Shown: positions 15,758-22,929 of the stretch, in pieces
Position numbering within the stretch: position 1 is the stretch's first letter
Layout of the letters: the number at the start of each line of letters is the position of its first letter
DNA from: an uncultured Actinomycetes bacterium
GTDB lineage: Bacteria > Actinomycetota > Actinomycetes > Mycobacteriales > Mycobacteriaceae
DNA length: 41,608 nucleotides
Reading direction: 5' to 3'
NCBI GenBank assembly: GCA_903877095.1
Contig: CAIRCP010000063.1
Location: forward strand, 1 to 41,608
Translations under genes and position numbers: made by a program
The notes under the pieces: model-generated
The model's database searches: none
The model's input: only the letters and a program-made list of their open reading frames with translations
Told to the model about the DNA's origin: nothing

Positions 15758-17572
15758 CTAGCCCCAGGGCAGGTAGGCGCGAACGGTGTCGGCCAGCTGC
15801 ACGATCCGATGCGGCTTTCCGGGAGCCGGGGACCCCAGCTTGGGCCACGGAGCGAAGACCCGTTCCACATCGTCGATCGCTTCGGTGAGCTCCGGGTAGT
15901 GGCGCAGGATTACGTCCTTCATCGAGGTGTGGTTCACCCAGTCGAAGCCAACCTCGGTGTAGGTCTCCGCGTTGAAGTCGTTGGTGAAGAAACGGTCGCT
16001 CTTGAGCCGGCGCGAGGCCATGAGGATGAAGATCCGGAAGGCCGTGTCGGAGAATCCGAAGCCCTTCGGCGGCTGTTCGGCCTGCATGCCGATCTGCACG
16101 TCGACCAGGTCGACGTCGCCGTGGTAGATCTCGTTGATCTCCCTGGCCCATTCCTTGTTCGGAGTGATCTCGTCGATGCTCTTGCGACGCGGCATGCGCA
16201 GCATCTCGCGGAAGTCGTTGTACCGCGGAATGCCGCGCTCGCGGTCCCGGACGAGATCCAGCGTGGCCAGGTCGGTGATCTGGCCGTCCAGGCGCTCCAG
16301 CTTGCGCAGCGCGTTGGGGTAGTTGTGCAGGCACACCGCGCCCGCGCTGGCCATGCCCATCGAATACCACAGGTCGCTCAGCTCCATGCTGTGCATGAAA
16401 TCGCGGGTGTACTTGCCCTGAATCTCGGTGAACGTCTTGTTGGAAAGGTGCTCGCCGGACTCCAGCGAGAAGAAGTTCCAGTCGTCGGGGATCAGCGGAT
16501 GCAGCCGGTAGACGGAGACGAATTCCTCGGTCAGCGAGAAGGGCGCCGAATGGTGGTCGATGGGTGATCCGACGATGCCCGACAGCGCCTCGCTGTCGCC
16601 GACGCGACCGATCCTGTCCCTGAACGTCTCGCCGAGGGCGCCGTACCAGTTGGCGTTCATGCCGATCTGCAGCGCGGGGTGGCGCAGGATGCACGGCGTC
16701 CATTCGACGGTGTGGATCTTGGCGATCAGCGCCGACACCACCAGCACGCCGATCTCAAAGAGCCGCTGATCGTCGAAGCTGGGGTACGCCTTCTTCAAGG
16801 CGTCACAGACGGCGTTGTGCTCCCGGGAGAACAGCGTGTGCAGCAAGCCGACACCCGCCCAGTAGTTCTCCTCGAAACCGGTCTGGTCCATGCCCTCATT
16901 CTCGGCGCTCCCGTACAGGCGGCCGTTCTCCTGGACCCTGATCTTGCCGTCCTTGAAGGTCCGCATCTCGGACTGCTTGTCCTCGCCGGTCCCGTAGACC
17001 TGCGATCCGTCCCACCAGTGGGTCTCGGCATTGGCAAAGGGCGGCGCGGGCTGGCCGTCGACGATCTCGTGGCCGTTCATCGGGATGGTCCGGCGGATCT
17101 TCATCGGATTGACCGGGAAGTCGTCACCGTCGCGCAGCGGGATGTCGATGACCTTGTCCGGTTCGCCGTTGCCGTGGAAGAACCAGTTGTGGTTCTCGAA
17201 CTGAAGCCACGCGGCGGCGATTGTGCTGATGATGCCGGCCGGCTTGAACGAGTCGCGGGCCATCAGCTTGCGGCTGATCAGACGCGGGTCCGGGTCGAGC
17301 AGCTTCTTGGTGTGGGTGATCGTCTTGTTGAGCGGGGCGTTGCGGCCGAAGCCGGTTCCGGCTGCACCCATCCACGGGTCGGACAGGTCGTTGAACGTGC
17401 CGTCCGGGGTGCGAGCTCGTTTGGCCGAATCGCTCGGCTCACCGAGATCCTTGTCGGGCCGGACGTCAGGCGCCTCGAACAGATTGTGCTCCCGTAGGTC
17501 ATCCCGCAGACCGGACAGTTCCTTGATCTGCAGAACCAACGACGGAAATTCGTACCACTGCCTGTCGCTCAT
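15758..17572 (-). CDS. fatty-acid alpha-dioxygenase (animal heme peroxidase family)
   Basis: The 604-residue protein matches plant pathogen-inducible alpha-dioxygenases in length and order of motifs. These are AAAWLQFENHNWFFHG with distal His128; THWWDGSQVYG at 185-194; FVSVYRLHPLIPD with catalytic Tyr355 and proximal heme ligand His358; HNYPNALRKL; DLVRDRERGIPRYNDFR at 439-455; and MASRRLKSDRFFT at 518-530, which holds the arginines that bind the substrate carboxylate in plant enzymes. Alpha-DOX inserts O2 at C2 of a fatty acid to give a 2-hydroperoxide that decays to the Cn-1 aldehyde. The retained Tyr argues for dioxygenase rather than plain peroxidase activity. One oddity is Asn129 after the distal His, where plant enzymes usually have Asp. 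No signal peptide. AGAGGA precedes the ATG. Second gene of the operon. Confidence 0.92.
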   Translation of the reverse strand: MSDRQWYEFPSLVLQIKELSGLRDDLREHNLFEAPDVRPDKDLGEPSDSAKRARTPDGTFNDLSDPWMGAAGTGFGRNAPLNKTITHTKKLLDPDPRLISRKLMARDSFKPAGIISTIAAAWLQFENHNWFFHGNGEPDKVIDIPLRDGDDFPVNPMKIRRTIPMNGHEIVDGQPAPPFANAETHWWDGSQVYGTGEDKQSEMRTFKDGKIRVQENGRLYGSAENEGMDQTGFEENYWAGVGLLHTLFSREHNAVCDALKKAYPSFDDQRLFEIGVLVVSALIAKIHTVEWTPCILRHPALQIGMNANWYGALGETFRDRIGRVGDSEALSGIVGSPIDHHSAPFSLTEEFVSVYRLHPLIPDDWNFFSLESGEHLSNKTFTEIQGKYTRDFMHSMELSDLWYSMGMASAGAVCLHNYPNALRKLERLDGQITDLATLDLVRDRERGIPRYNDFREMLRMPRRKSIDEITPNKEWAREINEIYHGDVDLVDVQIGMQAEQPPKGFGFSDTAFRIFILMASRRLKSDRFFTNDFNAETYTEVGFDWVNHTSMKDVILRHYPELTEAIDDVERVFAPWPKLGSPAPGKPHRIVQLADTVRAYLPWG

Positions 17573-17624
17573 GAAGTTTGTCCTCTTCTCGATGTGCCGT
17601 TTAGGTGGGGATGTCTCAGAAGGC

Positions 17625-18272
17625 TCAGCGCGGGATCCGCAGAGCGAAGTAACCGATCTTGGTATAGCCGGAGTCGGTCTTGAACAGGATCTTGCCGAGA
17701 TAGACGCTGGGCACCAGTTCGACGAGTTCGTCGCGGACGCTGCGGATGATCAGCTTGGGGTTGCTCTCGATGTCGGCGTAGTCGATCACCATGACGTCGA
17801 CGTCTGGATCCTCTTTGCCAGCCTCGACGTAGGTTTTGAAGTCGAAAGCGAGCTTGCCGTCGGTGTGGTCGCGCATCGAGTACAGCGGCCACAGGAGCTT
17901 GCCGACCAGGCCCGTGCTTTTAGTCAGGCGGTTGTCGCCGCTGCCGGCCTGATTGTCGAATCGCTTGCCCTGCCATGGCATCCACAGCGCGGTGATGGCC
18001 CGAACGACGGTGTCGAACGCGGCGTTGGTGGTGGTCATCACCAGCATTCCCTCGGTGGCGCCGTTCAGATCGGTCGGCGCGTTGCCCAGCCGGAAGAGCT
18101 CGTTGAGTTCCGCATCGGCCGACTCGGCGTCGGATCCGGCGCGCCGGGAAAGTTCGTCGATCCACGCCCAGGTCGAGTCGGCAGCACCCTCGGGCTGCGT
18201 CTTCACCGAATCCCGCAGCCACTGAAGCTTGCCTGCCACTCCAGGCACGACCACTTCATGCTCACTTGCCAT
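17625..18272 (-). CDS. unrecognised 215-residue protein, first gene of dioxygenase operon
   Basis: I do not recognise a family. The protein is soluble and without a signal peptide. An N-terminal helical part (LRDSVKTQPEGAADSTWAWI) is followed by a beta-rich C-terminal half with WMPWQGKRFDN, GLVGKLLWPLY, a striking VDVMVIDYADIESNPKL segment, RSVRDELVELVPSVYLGKIL and an end strand YFALRIP. The Trp-Gly-Lys and long antiparallel-strand character resemble small lipid-binding beta-barrels such as lipocalin or plastid-lipid-associated types, but I cannot show homology. It starts the operon 52 bases before the alpha-dioxygenase, so a role in presenting the fatty acid or handling the hydroperoxide/aldehyde is a reasonable inference only. 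The ATG at 18272 follows GAGAGGACG. Confidence 0.8.
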   Translation of the reverse strand: MASEHEVVVPGVAGKLQWLRDSVKTQPEGAADSTWAWIDELSRRAGSDAESADAELNELFRLGNAPTDLNGATEGMLVMTTTNAAFDTVVRAITALWMPWQGKRFDNQAGSGDNRLTKSTGLVGKLLWPLYSMRDHTDGKLAFDFKTYVEAGKEDPDVDVMVIDYADIESNPKLIIRSVRDELVELVPSVYLGKILFKTDSGYTKIGYFALRIPR

Positions 18273-18344
18273 TTCAACGTCCTCTCGCAGAGATAGTGGG
18301 CCGATCGTAAAAGGATCGAGGCCGTTTCCGCAGCATAAGAGACA
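18273..18344 (-). promoter_or_regulatory. leader/promoter region of dioxygenase operon
   Basis: After the terminator of the upstream SDR this AT-richer stretch must hold the operon promoter. On the minus strand I see TATGCT as a possible -10 and GGAAAC with CGATCG sixteen bases further on, which loosely resembles an extracytoplasmic-sigma pattern. A short inverted repeat CGATC-N7-GATCG overlaps it. None of these is strong enough to name a sigma factor. Confidence 0.35.
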
Positions 18345-18394
18345 ATGAAAAAGTCAGGTTTTCCGGCCGAGATTTTGACGGTCGGAAATCCTGA
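18345..18394 (-). terminator. intrinsic terminator downstream of the SDR
   Basis: On the minus strand, 28 bases after the SDR stop, two 15-base arms (18394-18380 and 18368-18354) pair at 13 of 15 positions around an 11-base loop. They are followed by CTTTTTCATT. Stem plus T-run is the classical Rho-independent layout, which is uncommon in mycobacteria. It would insulate the dioxygenase operon from SDR transcription. Confidence 0.75.
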
Positions 18395-18422
18395 GCGTCA
18401 GCAAACAATTCCCCTGAGATCC

Positions 18423-19502
18423 CTACAGGGGCAAGCGACGGACCACACCGTCATCGAGCATTTGCTGGAAATGCTCGGTGACGGTTTGCTCGACCGGGCG
18501 GTAGCTCAATCCGAGTTCGTCTCGGCTGCGGCTGTTGTCGAACTTCAGCGGGTACCCAATGTTGAGATCGACGAACTTACGAGTCAATCCGATGACAGGT
18601 GCGACCGCTTTCACGATCGGCTTGGGCGCCGTTGTGCGGGGGAACGGGTACAACTGGCCGAATCCGCGACGCAGGATCTTCCCGATCTCGAGCAGGGTGA
18701 GCGACTGGGCGTTGACGATATAGCGTCCGTTGGCGGCGGGGGTGAACCCCGCGCGGAGATGGGCATCGGCGACATCGCGGACGTCGACGACCCCCATGGT
18801 CAGGTCGGGCGCGCCGAAAAGCATTGTGCCGTCGGTGAACTGCTTCATCGTGCTCAGGCTTGCCGAGTCGCTCGCCTTGGTCAGTGCCGGTCCGAGCACG
18901 AGTCCAGGGTGGATAGTGACCATGTCCCAGCGGTCCTGCGCCTCCTGATACCGCCAGGCCTCCCGTTCGGCCACCGTCTTGGAATACGAATACGGTTGGT
19001 GGTCGGCACTGCTGGTGGTGTTCCAGTGCTCGCCGGTGAAGACGCCACCGGGGACATTCAGGGTCTCCCGGGTGTCGCCGTGGATCGCGACCACACTGCT
19101 GGTCAGTACCACCCGTTTGACCGTCGGCGTGCGGTTCACCGAGTCCAGCACGTTGCGGGTGCCTTCCAGAGCGGGGCGGACCAGCGCCGCCTCGGCGTCG
19201 GTGAAACCGCTGAGCAAGAAGGGCGACGCGGTGTGCATCACGAGCTCACAGCCGGCCATGGCCTCGTCGAAGCTGCCGCGGTCGAGGAGATCGGCTTTGA
19301 ACAGGGTCAGTCGACTGGGATGGGCGTCGGACAGTCGGTGCAGATGCTCCAAGCCGGACTTCTTGTCCGGATTCCGCACGGTTCCGCGCACGGTGTATCC
19401 GGCTTCCAGAAGGGAGCGGACGATCCAGCTTCCGATGTACCCGCTGGCACCTGTGACCAGCACCGGAGCCGCCGGGTCGATCGTCGTATCTGTTCTGCTC
19501 AC
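18423..19502 (-). CDS. extended SDR, dihydroflavonol/cinnamoyl-CoA-reductase-like
   Basis: The 359-residue protein is an NAD(P)-dependent extended SDR. It has the Rossmann motif VLVTGASGYIGSWIVRSL at about residues 14-31, the arginine-containing VRGTVRNPDKKS that favours NADPH, the KRVVLTSSVVA strand with the catalytic Ser, and the YSYSKTVAE active-site YxxxK. The group reduces aldehydes, ketones or acyl-CoA thioesters. GTG at 19502 is chosen because AAGGGGA lies at the right distance; the frame extends to TTG at 19526. It precedes the dioxygenase operon on the same strand but is separated from it by an intrinsic terminator. An aldehyde-reducing role on alpha-DOX products is conceivable but not shown. 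Confidence 0.88.
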   Translation of the reverse strand: MSRTDTTIDPAAPVLVTGASGYIGSWIVRSLLEAGYTVRGTVRNPDKKSGLEHLHRLSDAHPSRLTLFKADLLDRGSFDEAMAGCELVMHTASPFLLSGFTDAEAALVRPALEGTRNVLDSVNRTPTVKRVVLTSSVVAIHGDTRETLNVPGGVFTGEHWNTTSSADHQPYSYSKTVAEREAWRYQEAQDRWDMVTIHPGLVLGPALTKASDSASLSTMKQFTDGTMLFGAPDLTMGVVDVRDVADAHLRAGFTPAANGRYIVNAQSLTLLEIGKILRRGFGQLYPFPRTTAPKPIVKAVAPVIGLTRKFVDLNIGYPLKFDNSRSRDELGLSYRPVEQTVTEHFQQMLDDGVVRRLPL

Positions 19503-19674
19503 ATGAATCCCCTTCTCTGGCGTCAAGGCTCACAGGGTAACGGCGCGCCCGCGCCCGGACAGCCCACTCGCAGCGAACAACATCATCGCCTCCGATCCGT
19601 AGTGCTGCGCAGATGTTTCCCGCTGACTAGGGTTTCCTCAGTTTCATATCAGGATTTTCTCCGGAAGGACTCAC

Positions 19675-21801
19675 ATGGGAGCCGCAAAGCACGTTGGCCG
19701 GGTCGGTGGATTGGCGGTTGCCCTTGGCGTAGGCGCGGCTGTGCTCGGCGGGACAGCCGTCGGCTGGGCCGACGAGGACGCCTCGTCGAGTGCGTCCGCC
19801 GACCATTCGTCAGCGCAGACACACACACCGGGTCGCGGACCACGCGCGGGTGCATCCGGCGAGTCCTCGTCGGCTCCGGCAGGGGGCCCCCGGGGAACCG
19901 CCGCTTCCGTCGCCGCACCGGTGCGGCAGCGGACCTCGGACTCCGCTGTCGATGCAGTGCCGGATGGTCTGGCGGGTAATGCGATCCAGCCGAAACCGCC
20001 GGAGGCGGTTTCCAGCGAATCGCTGCCGACTTCCGAGGTTGCGGTCGCTGAGCCGGACGCGGCGCCCGACGGCCTGCCGGCAGCCGCAACGGAGAGTACG
20101 CCCGCCTCGGTGCCCGCGCCCGTCGTCGAGATCGCTCCGGTGGCCCCTGCCGAACCGGTCGCGGCGGCCCCCGCCGCGGTCGCCTCCGTTCCGGCCGGCA
20201 CGGTCACCGCGCTGGACGATCCGCTGGCGGGCAATAGCCGGGACAGCGTTCCGGTGGACACGCCGCTCGATTGGACGGTTCTGGCGTTGAGCCGCCGTAA
20301 TCCGCTCGCCGCGGCGAGCACCGTCGCGGCACCGCAGGCCGCAGCCACAACGTCGGCGACGCTCCCACTTATCATGGGGCCCAGCGGAGTTCCGGTCCCT
20401 TCGACCGCGTACGGCAACACCGTCATGAACTACTACATCACTCCCGTCACGCCCCCTCCCGTCCTGCCGCAGCAATTGATCTTCACGCCGGAGGGCCTGT
20501 ATCCGATCACCGGGGTGAAGAGCCTGCCGCTGAACACCTCGGTCGACCAGGGCCTGCGGATTCTGAGTGACACGCTGTCGAAGCTTCCGGCGAACAGCCC
20601 GGTGACGGTCTTCGGCTACTCCCAGAGCGCGATCATCTCCTCGCTGCTGCAGGGCGGGTACACCGTCGACATCAACGGCACCCCGACGACACTGTCCGTA
20701 CCGGCCGATCTCGCGAACAGCATCAACTTCGTCATGGTCGGCGACGAGATGAATCCCGCCGGCGGATTCCTGTCCCGGTTCAGCGGCCGCGGCATGCCCA
20801 CCCTCAACCTCACGAGCCTCGGCATCCCCTTCTACGGCGCCACCCCCGGAGGGCCCGTGCCGGCGAATGGGGTCGAGTACCCGACCACCGTCTACAGCCG
20901 GGAATACGACGGCTTCGCCGACTTCCCGCGTTACCCGATCAACTTCCTGTCCGATCTCAACGCCGCACTGGGCCTCGCCTACGTTCACGTCCAGTACACG
21001 CCGACCGTCACACAGGCCCAGTGCGCGACGAAGGCCTTCTGCCTGACGCAGACCGAGGTCGAGGCGGCGCGGGCGTACAACCAGTTGCCGTCGACCTCCG
21101 CGTCGCAGAAGTACTACTTCATCCCGACCCAGAATCTGCCTCTGCTGCAACCGCTTCGGATCATCCCGTTCATCGGCAACCCGATCGCGGATCTGATCCA
21201 GCCGGCGCTGAAGGTGCTGGTGGACTTCGGATACGCCGACCAGCCGCACGGATTCAGCAGCGCCGCGCCGATCAACGCCAACCAGCTGCAGCCGTTCGAT
21301 TTCCTTCCCCCGGCGAACCTGTACGGCGAGGCCATCAAGCAGTTCTTCGACGGCATCGGGCAGGGCATCAAGGACTTCATCGGCGATTTCGGCCCGAACG
21401 GTTCTGTAGCCCAAAAGATTTCAGCGTTCGCACTGCCGGCGATCGGCCCGCTCGCGGCGGGTAATTCCAGCGGCGGCTTCATCTCGTCGGTACAGCAGGT
21501 CATCAACTCGGTGACGGACTACATCTCGGGCGCGGTCGCCGGGATCTACGCCGCGCTGCTGCCAACCGCGGACATCGTCAACGCTCTGGTGACGACGTTG
21601 CCGGCCTACGCCACCAACCTCTTCCTCTACGGGTTGCAGGAGACGTTCAGCGGCAATGTGATTCAGGGCCTGTCTGATGCGGTCGGGCTTCCGGTCGCGG
21701 CCACTGTGGGCCTGTCGACCTTTGCGAGCCTCGTCGGTGTCGGGGTGTGGGCACAGGCCGTCGCGGGAGCGATTCCCGGGCAGGGGACCAGCGCCGTCTG
21801 A
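19675..21801 (+). CDS. secreted PE-PPE domain serine hydrolase
   Basis: The 708-residue exported protein has a signal peptide (GGLAVALGVGAAVLGGTAVG, cleavage near WADEDA). A disordered Ala/Pro/Ser-rich region reaches to about residue 225. A PE-PPE (alpha/beta hydrolase) domain then starts around PLIMGPSGVPVP. The nucleophile is Ser316 in TVFGYSQSAI (GxSxS). FVMVGDEMNPAGGF, SREYDGFADFP and a late ADQPHGF supply the expected Asp and His region. Such domains act as esterases/lipases on envelope or host lipids, although named for PE and PPE proteins; no PE or PPE N-terminus is present here. GGAAGGA precedes the ATG. It is divergent from the SDR. Its long proline-rich segment could cross or anchor in the cell wall. 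Confidence 0.9.
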   Translation: MGAAKHVGRVGGLAVALGVGAAVLGGTAVGWADEDASSSASADHSSAQTHTPGRGPRAGASGESSSAPAGGPRGTAASVAAPVRQRTSDSAVDAVPDGLAGNAIQPKPPEAVSSESLPTSEVAVAEPDAAPDGLPAAATESTPASVPAPVVEIAPVAPAEPVAAAPAAVASVPAGTVTALDDPLAGNSRDSVPVDTPLDWTVLALSRRNPLAAASTVAAPQAAATTSATLPLIMGPSGVPVPSTAYGNTVMNYYITPVTPPPVLPQQLIFTPEGLYPITGVKSLPLNTSVDQGLRILSDTLSKLPANSPVTVFGYSQSAIISSLLQGGYTVDINGTPTTLSVPADLANSINFVMVGDEMNPAGGFLSRFSGRGMPTLNLTSLGIPFYGATPGGPVPANGVEYPTTVYSREYDGFADFPRYPINFLSDLNAALGLAYVHVQYTPTVTQAQCATKAFCLTQTEVEAARAYNQLPSTSASQKYYFIPTQNLPLLQPLRIIPFIGNPIADLIQPALKVLVDFGYADQPHGFSSAAPINANQLQPFDFLPPANLYGEAIKQFFDGIGQGIKDFIGDFGPNGSVAQKISAFALPAIGPLAAGNSSGGFISSVQQVINSVTDYISGAVAGIYAALLPTADIVNALVTTLPAYATNLFLYGLQETFSGNVIQGLSDAVGLPVAATVGLSTFASLVGVGVWAQAVAGAIPGQGTSAV

Positions 21802-21817
21802 GTGACCGTCGCGCCAC

Positions 21818-22816
21818 TCAGCTGCCCGCGTTGCGCACCAGTTCGATGGCGTACTCGCTGACGAACCGGCCGGCGGGTGCGTCGCCGCTGTGGCAGGACC
21901 CGTCGGATTCACCGGGGCGCTTGACCCACAGGTAGGCGTCGGCGTGCTCGCCCGCGGTTGCTGTGGTGGGTGCCGCGCCCATGGCCCGGCCGGCCGGATT
22001 GCACCAGTCCAACTCTGAGGTCGCCGCCGGGCCCGCGCCGTTGCGGGAAGTGTCGATGACGTAGTGCGCACCATTGGTCATGCCCGACACCGCCTCTCCG
22101 AAGCCGATCTCCTCGTCGGTGGTGAAGAAGTTGGCGGTGTTGAGGCTGAAACCCCGGGCCCGAGAGACCCCGACGTCGTTGAGGCGGGCGGCCAGGACAT
22201 CGGCGCTCAACCACCGGGAGTGCCCGCCGTCGATGTACACCGCGGCGGCCGGGTCGCGGGTCAAGGTGTCGACCGCGTAGCGCAGCAGGCCATAGCGTTC
22301 CTGCTGCTGGTCCGGCGAGAGGCAGTCGGCCATCGCGATGGCATCCGGTTCGACGATGATCGCCGCCGGCATGTTGCCCAGGCCCGCCGCGACGCCGTCG
22401 ATCCACTGCCGGTAACCGTCGGCGCTCGCGAGACCGCCGGCCGAGAAGCTGCCGCAGTCGCGGTGCGGGATGGCGTAGAGGACGAACACCGGGGTGGCAC
22501 CGGCAGCTTGCGCGGCACCGGCGTACCGGCTGACGGTGCCGGCCGGGGAGCCGAACGCCTCGTCGAGCCAGTAGCCCGTCGGCGTATTGGCCAGTGCGGT
22601 CAGTTCCGGCGTCGGATTGCTGTGCGCTGCGCGCATGGCGTTCGAGATCGGGTCGACGTAGAACGGCCGGCCCGCCAGCGGGTTGGAATCGTCGACCAGG
22701 CGGATCGCCGGGGCGCCGTCGAGATGTGCGGGGCCGGCGGCGACACCGGCGCCGACGACGGTCGCCACGGCCAACAAGGGAACGACGCTGCGCGCAACCG
22801 CGCTGATCGAGGACAT
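21818..22816 (-). CDS. secreted glycoside hydrolase family 6 protein (cellulase-like)
   Basis: The 332-residue protein has a signal peptide (SVVPLLAVATVVGAGVAAGP) and a GH6 catalytic domain without a cellulose-binding module. GH6 motifs visible are FYVDPISNAMRAA near the start, YAIPHRDCGSFSAGG, IIVEPDAIAMADC with the catalytic-acid region, FSLNTANFFTT, IDTSRNGAGP, LDWCNPAGRAMG and LWVKRPGESDGSC. Four Cys could form the two family disulfides. It is like Rv0062 (CelA1) of M. tuberculosis and would cut beta-1,4-glucan by inversion. Mycobacteria keep such enzymes to act on self-made cellulose in biofilms or on environmental cellulose. GTG at 22819 directly before the ATG is an alternative start. 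Confidence 0.9.
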   Translation of the reverse strand: MSSISAVARSVVPLLAVATVVGAGVAAGPAHLDGAPAIRLVDDSNPLAGRPFYVDPISNAMRAAHSNPTPELTALANTPTGYWLDEAFGSPAGTVSRYAGAAQAAGATPVFVLYAIPHRDCGSFSAGGLASADGYRQWIDGVAAGLGNMPAAIIVEPDAIAMADCLSPDQQQERYGLLRYAVDTLTRDPAAAVYIDGGHSRWLSADVLAARLNDVGVSRARGFSLNTANFFTTDEEIGFGEAVSGMTNGAHYVIDTSRNGAGPAATSELDWCNPAGRAMGAAPTTATAGEHADAYLWVKRPGESDGSCHSGDAPAGRFVSEYAIELVRNAGS

Positions 22817-22929
22817 CACGTCACAGAAAATAGCCGTACCGCAGGCGGATGACTAAGCCATCCCCGGATACTCCGCATCGGAGCAGTCGCATCCGTATCA
22901 ACTACACCAGAGACACCAACAGTCACCGG

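Noticed and set aside
14344..15888. Long plus-strand open frame (about 514 codons) opposite the P450 gene
   Set aside because: It is antisense to a P450 with all family motifs; its product is Arg/Gln/His-rich without recognisable domains, typical of high-GC shadow frames.
15758..17572. Reading the alpha-dioxygenase as a myeloperoxidase-like peroxidase
   Set aside because: Motif order, Tyr355 three residues before His358 and the C-terminal ASRRLKSDRFFT segment match alpha-dioxygenases rather than simple peroxidases.
18345..19979. Plus-strand open frame (about 544 codons) across the SDR and into the PE-PPE gene
   Set aside because: It runs antisense through a clear SDR, its upstream terminator and intergenic DNA, and shows no domain.
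19810..21414. Minus-strand open frame (about 534 codons) opposite the PE-PPE gene
   Set aside because: The plus strand has signal peptide, catalytic GYSQS and family motifs; the antisense product is a low-complexity Arg/Asp-rich sequence.
19675..21801. Reading the secreted hydrolase as a PE or PPE protein
   Set aside because: There is no PE or PPE N-terminal domain; it has a conventional signal peptide and only the PE-PPE hydrolase domain.
22867..22885. CTCCG-CAT-CGGAG hairpin upstream of the GH6 gene
   Set aside because: Only a 5-base stem without T-run or conserved context; common by chance at this GC content.
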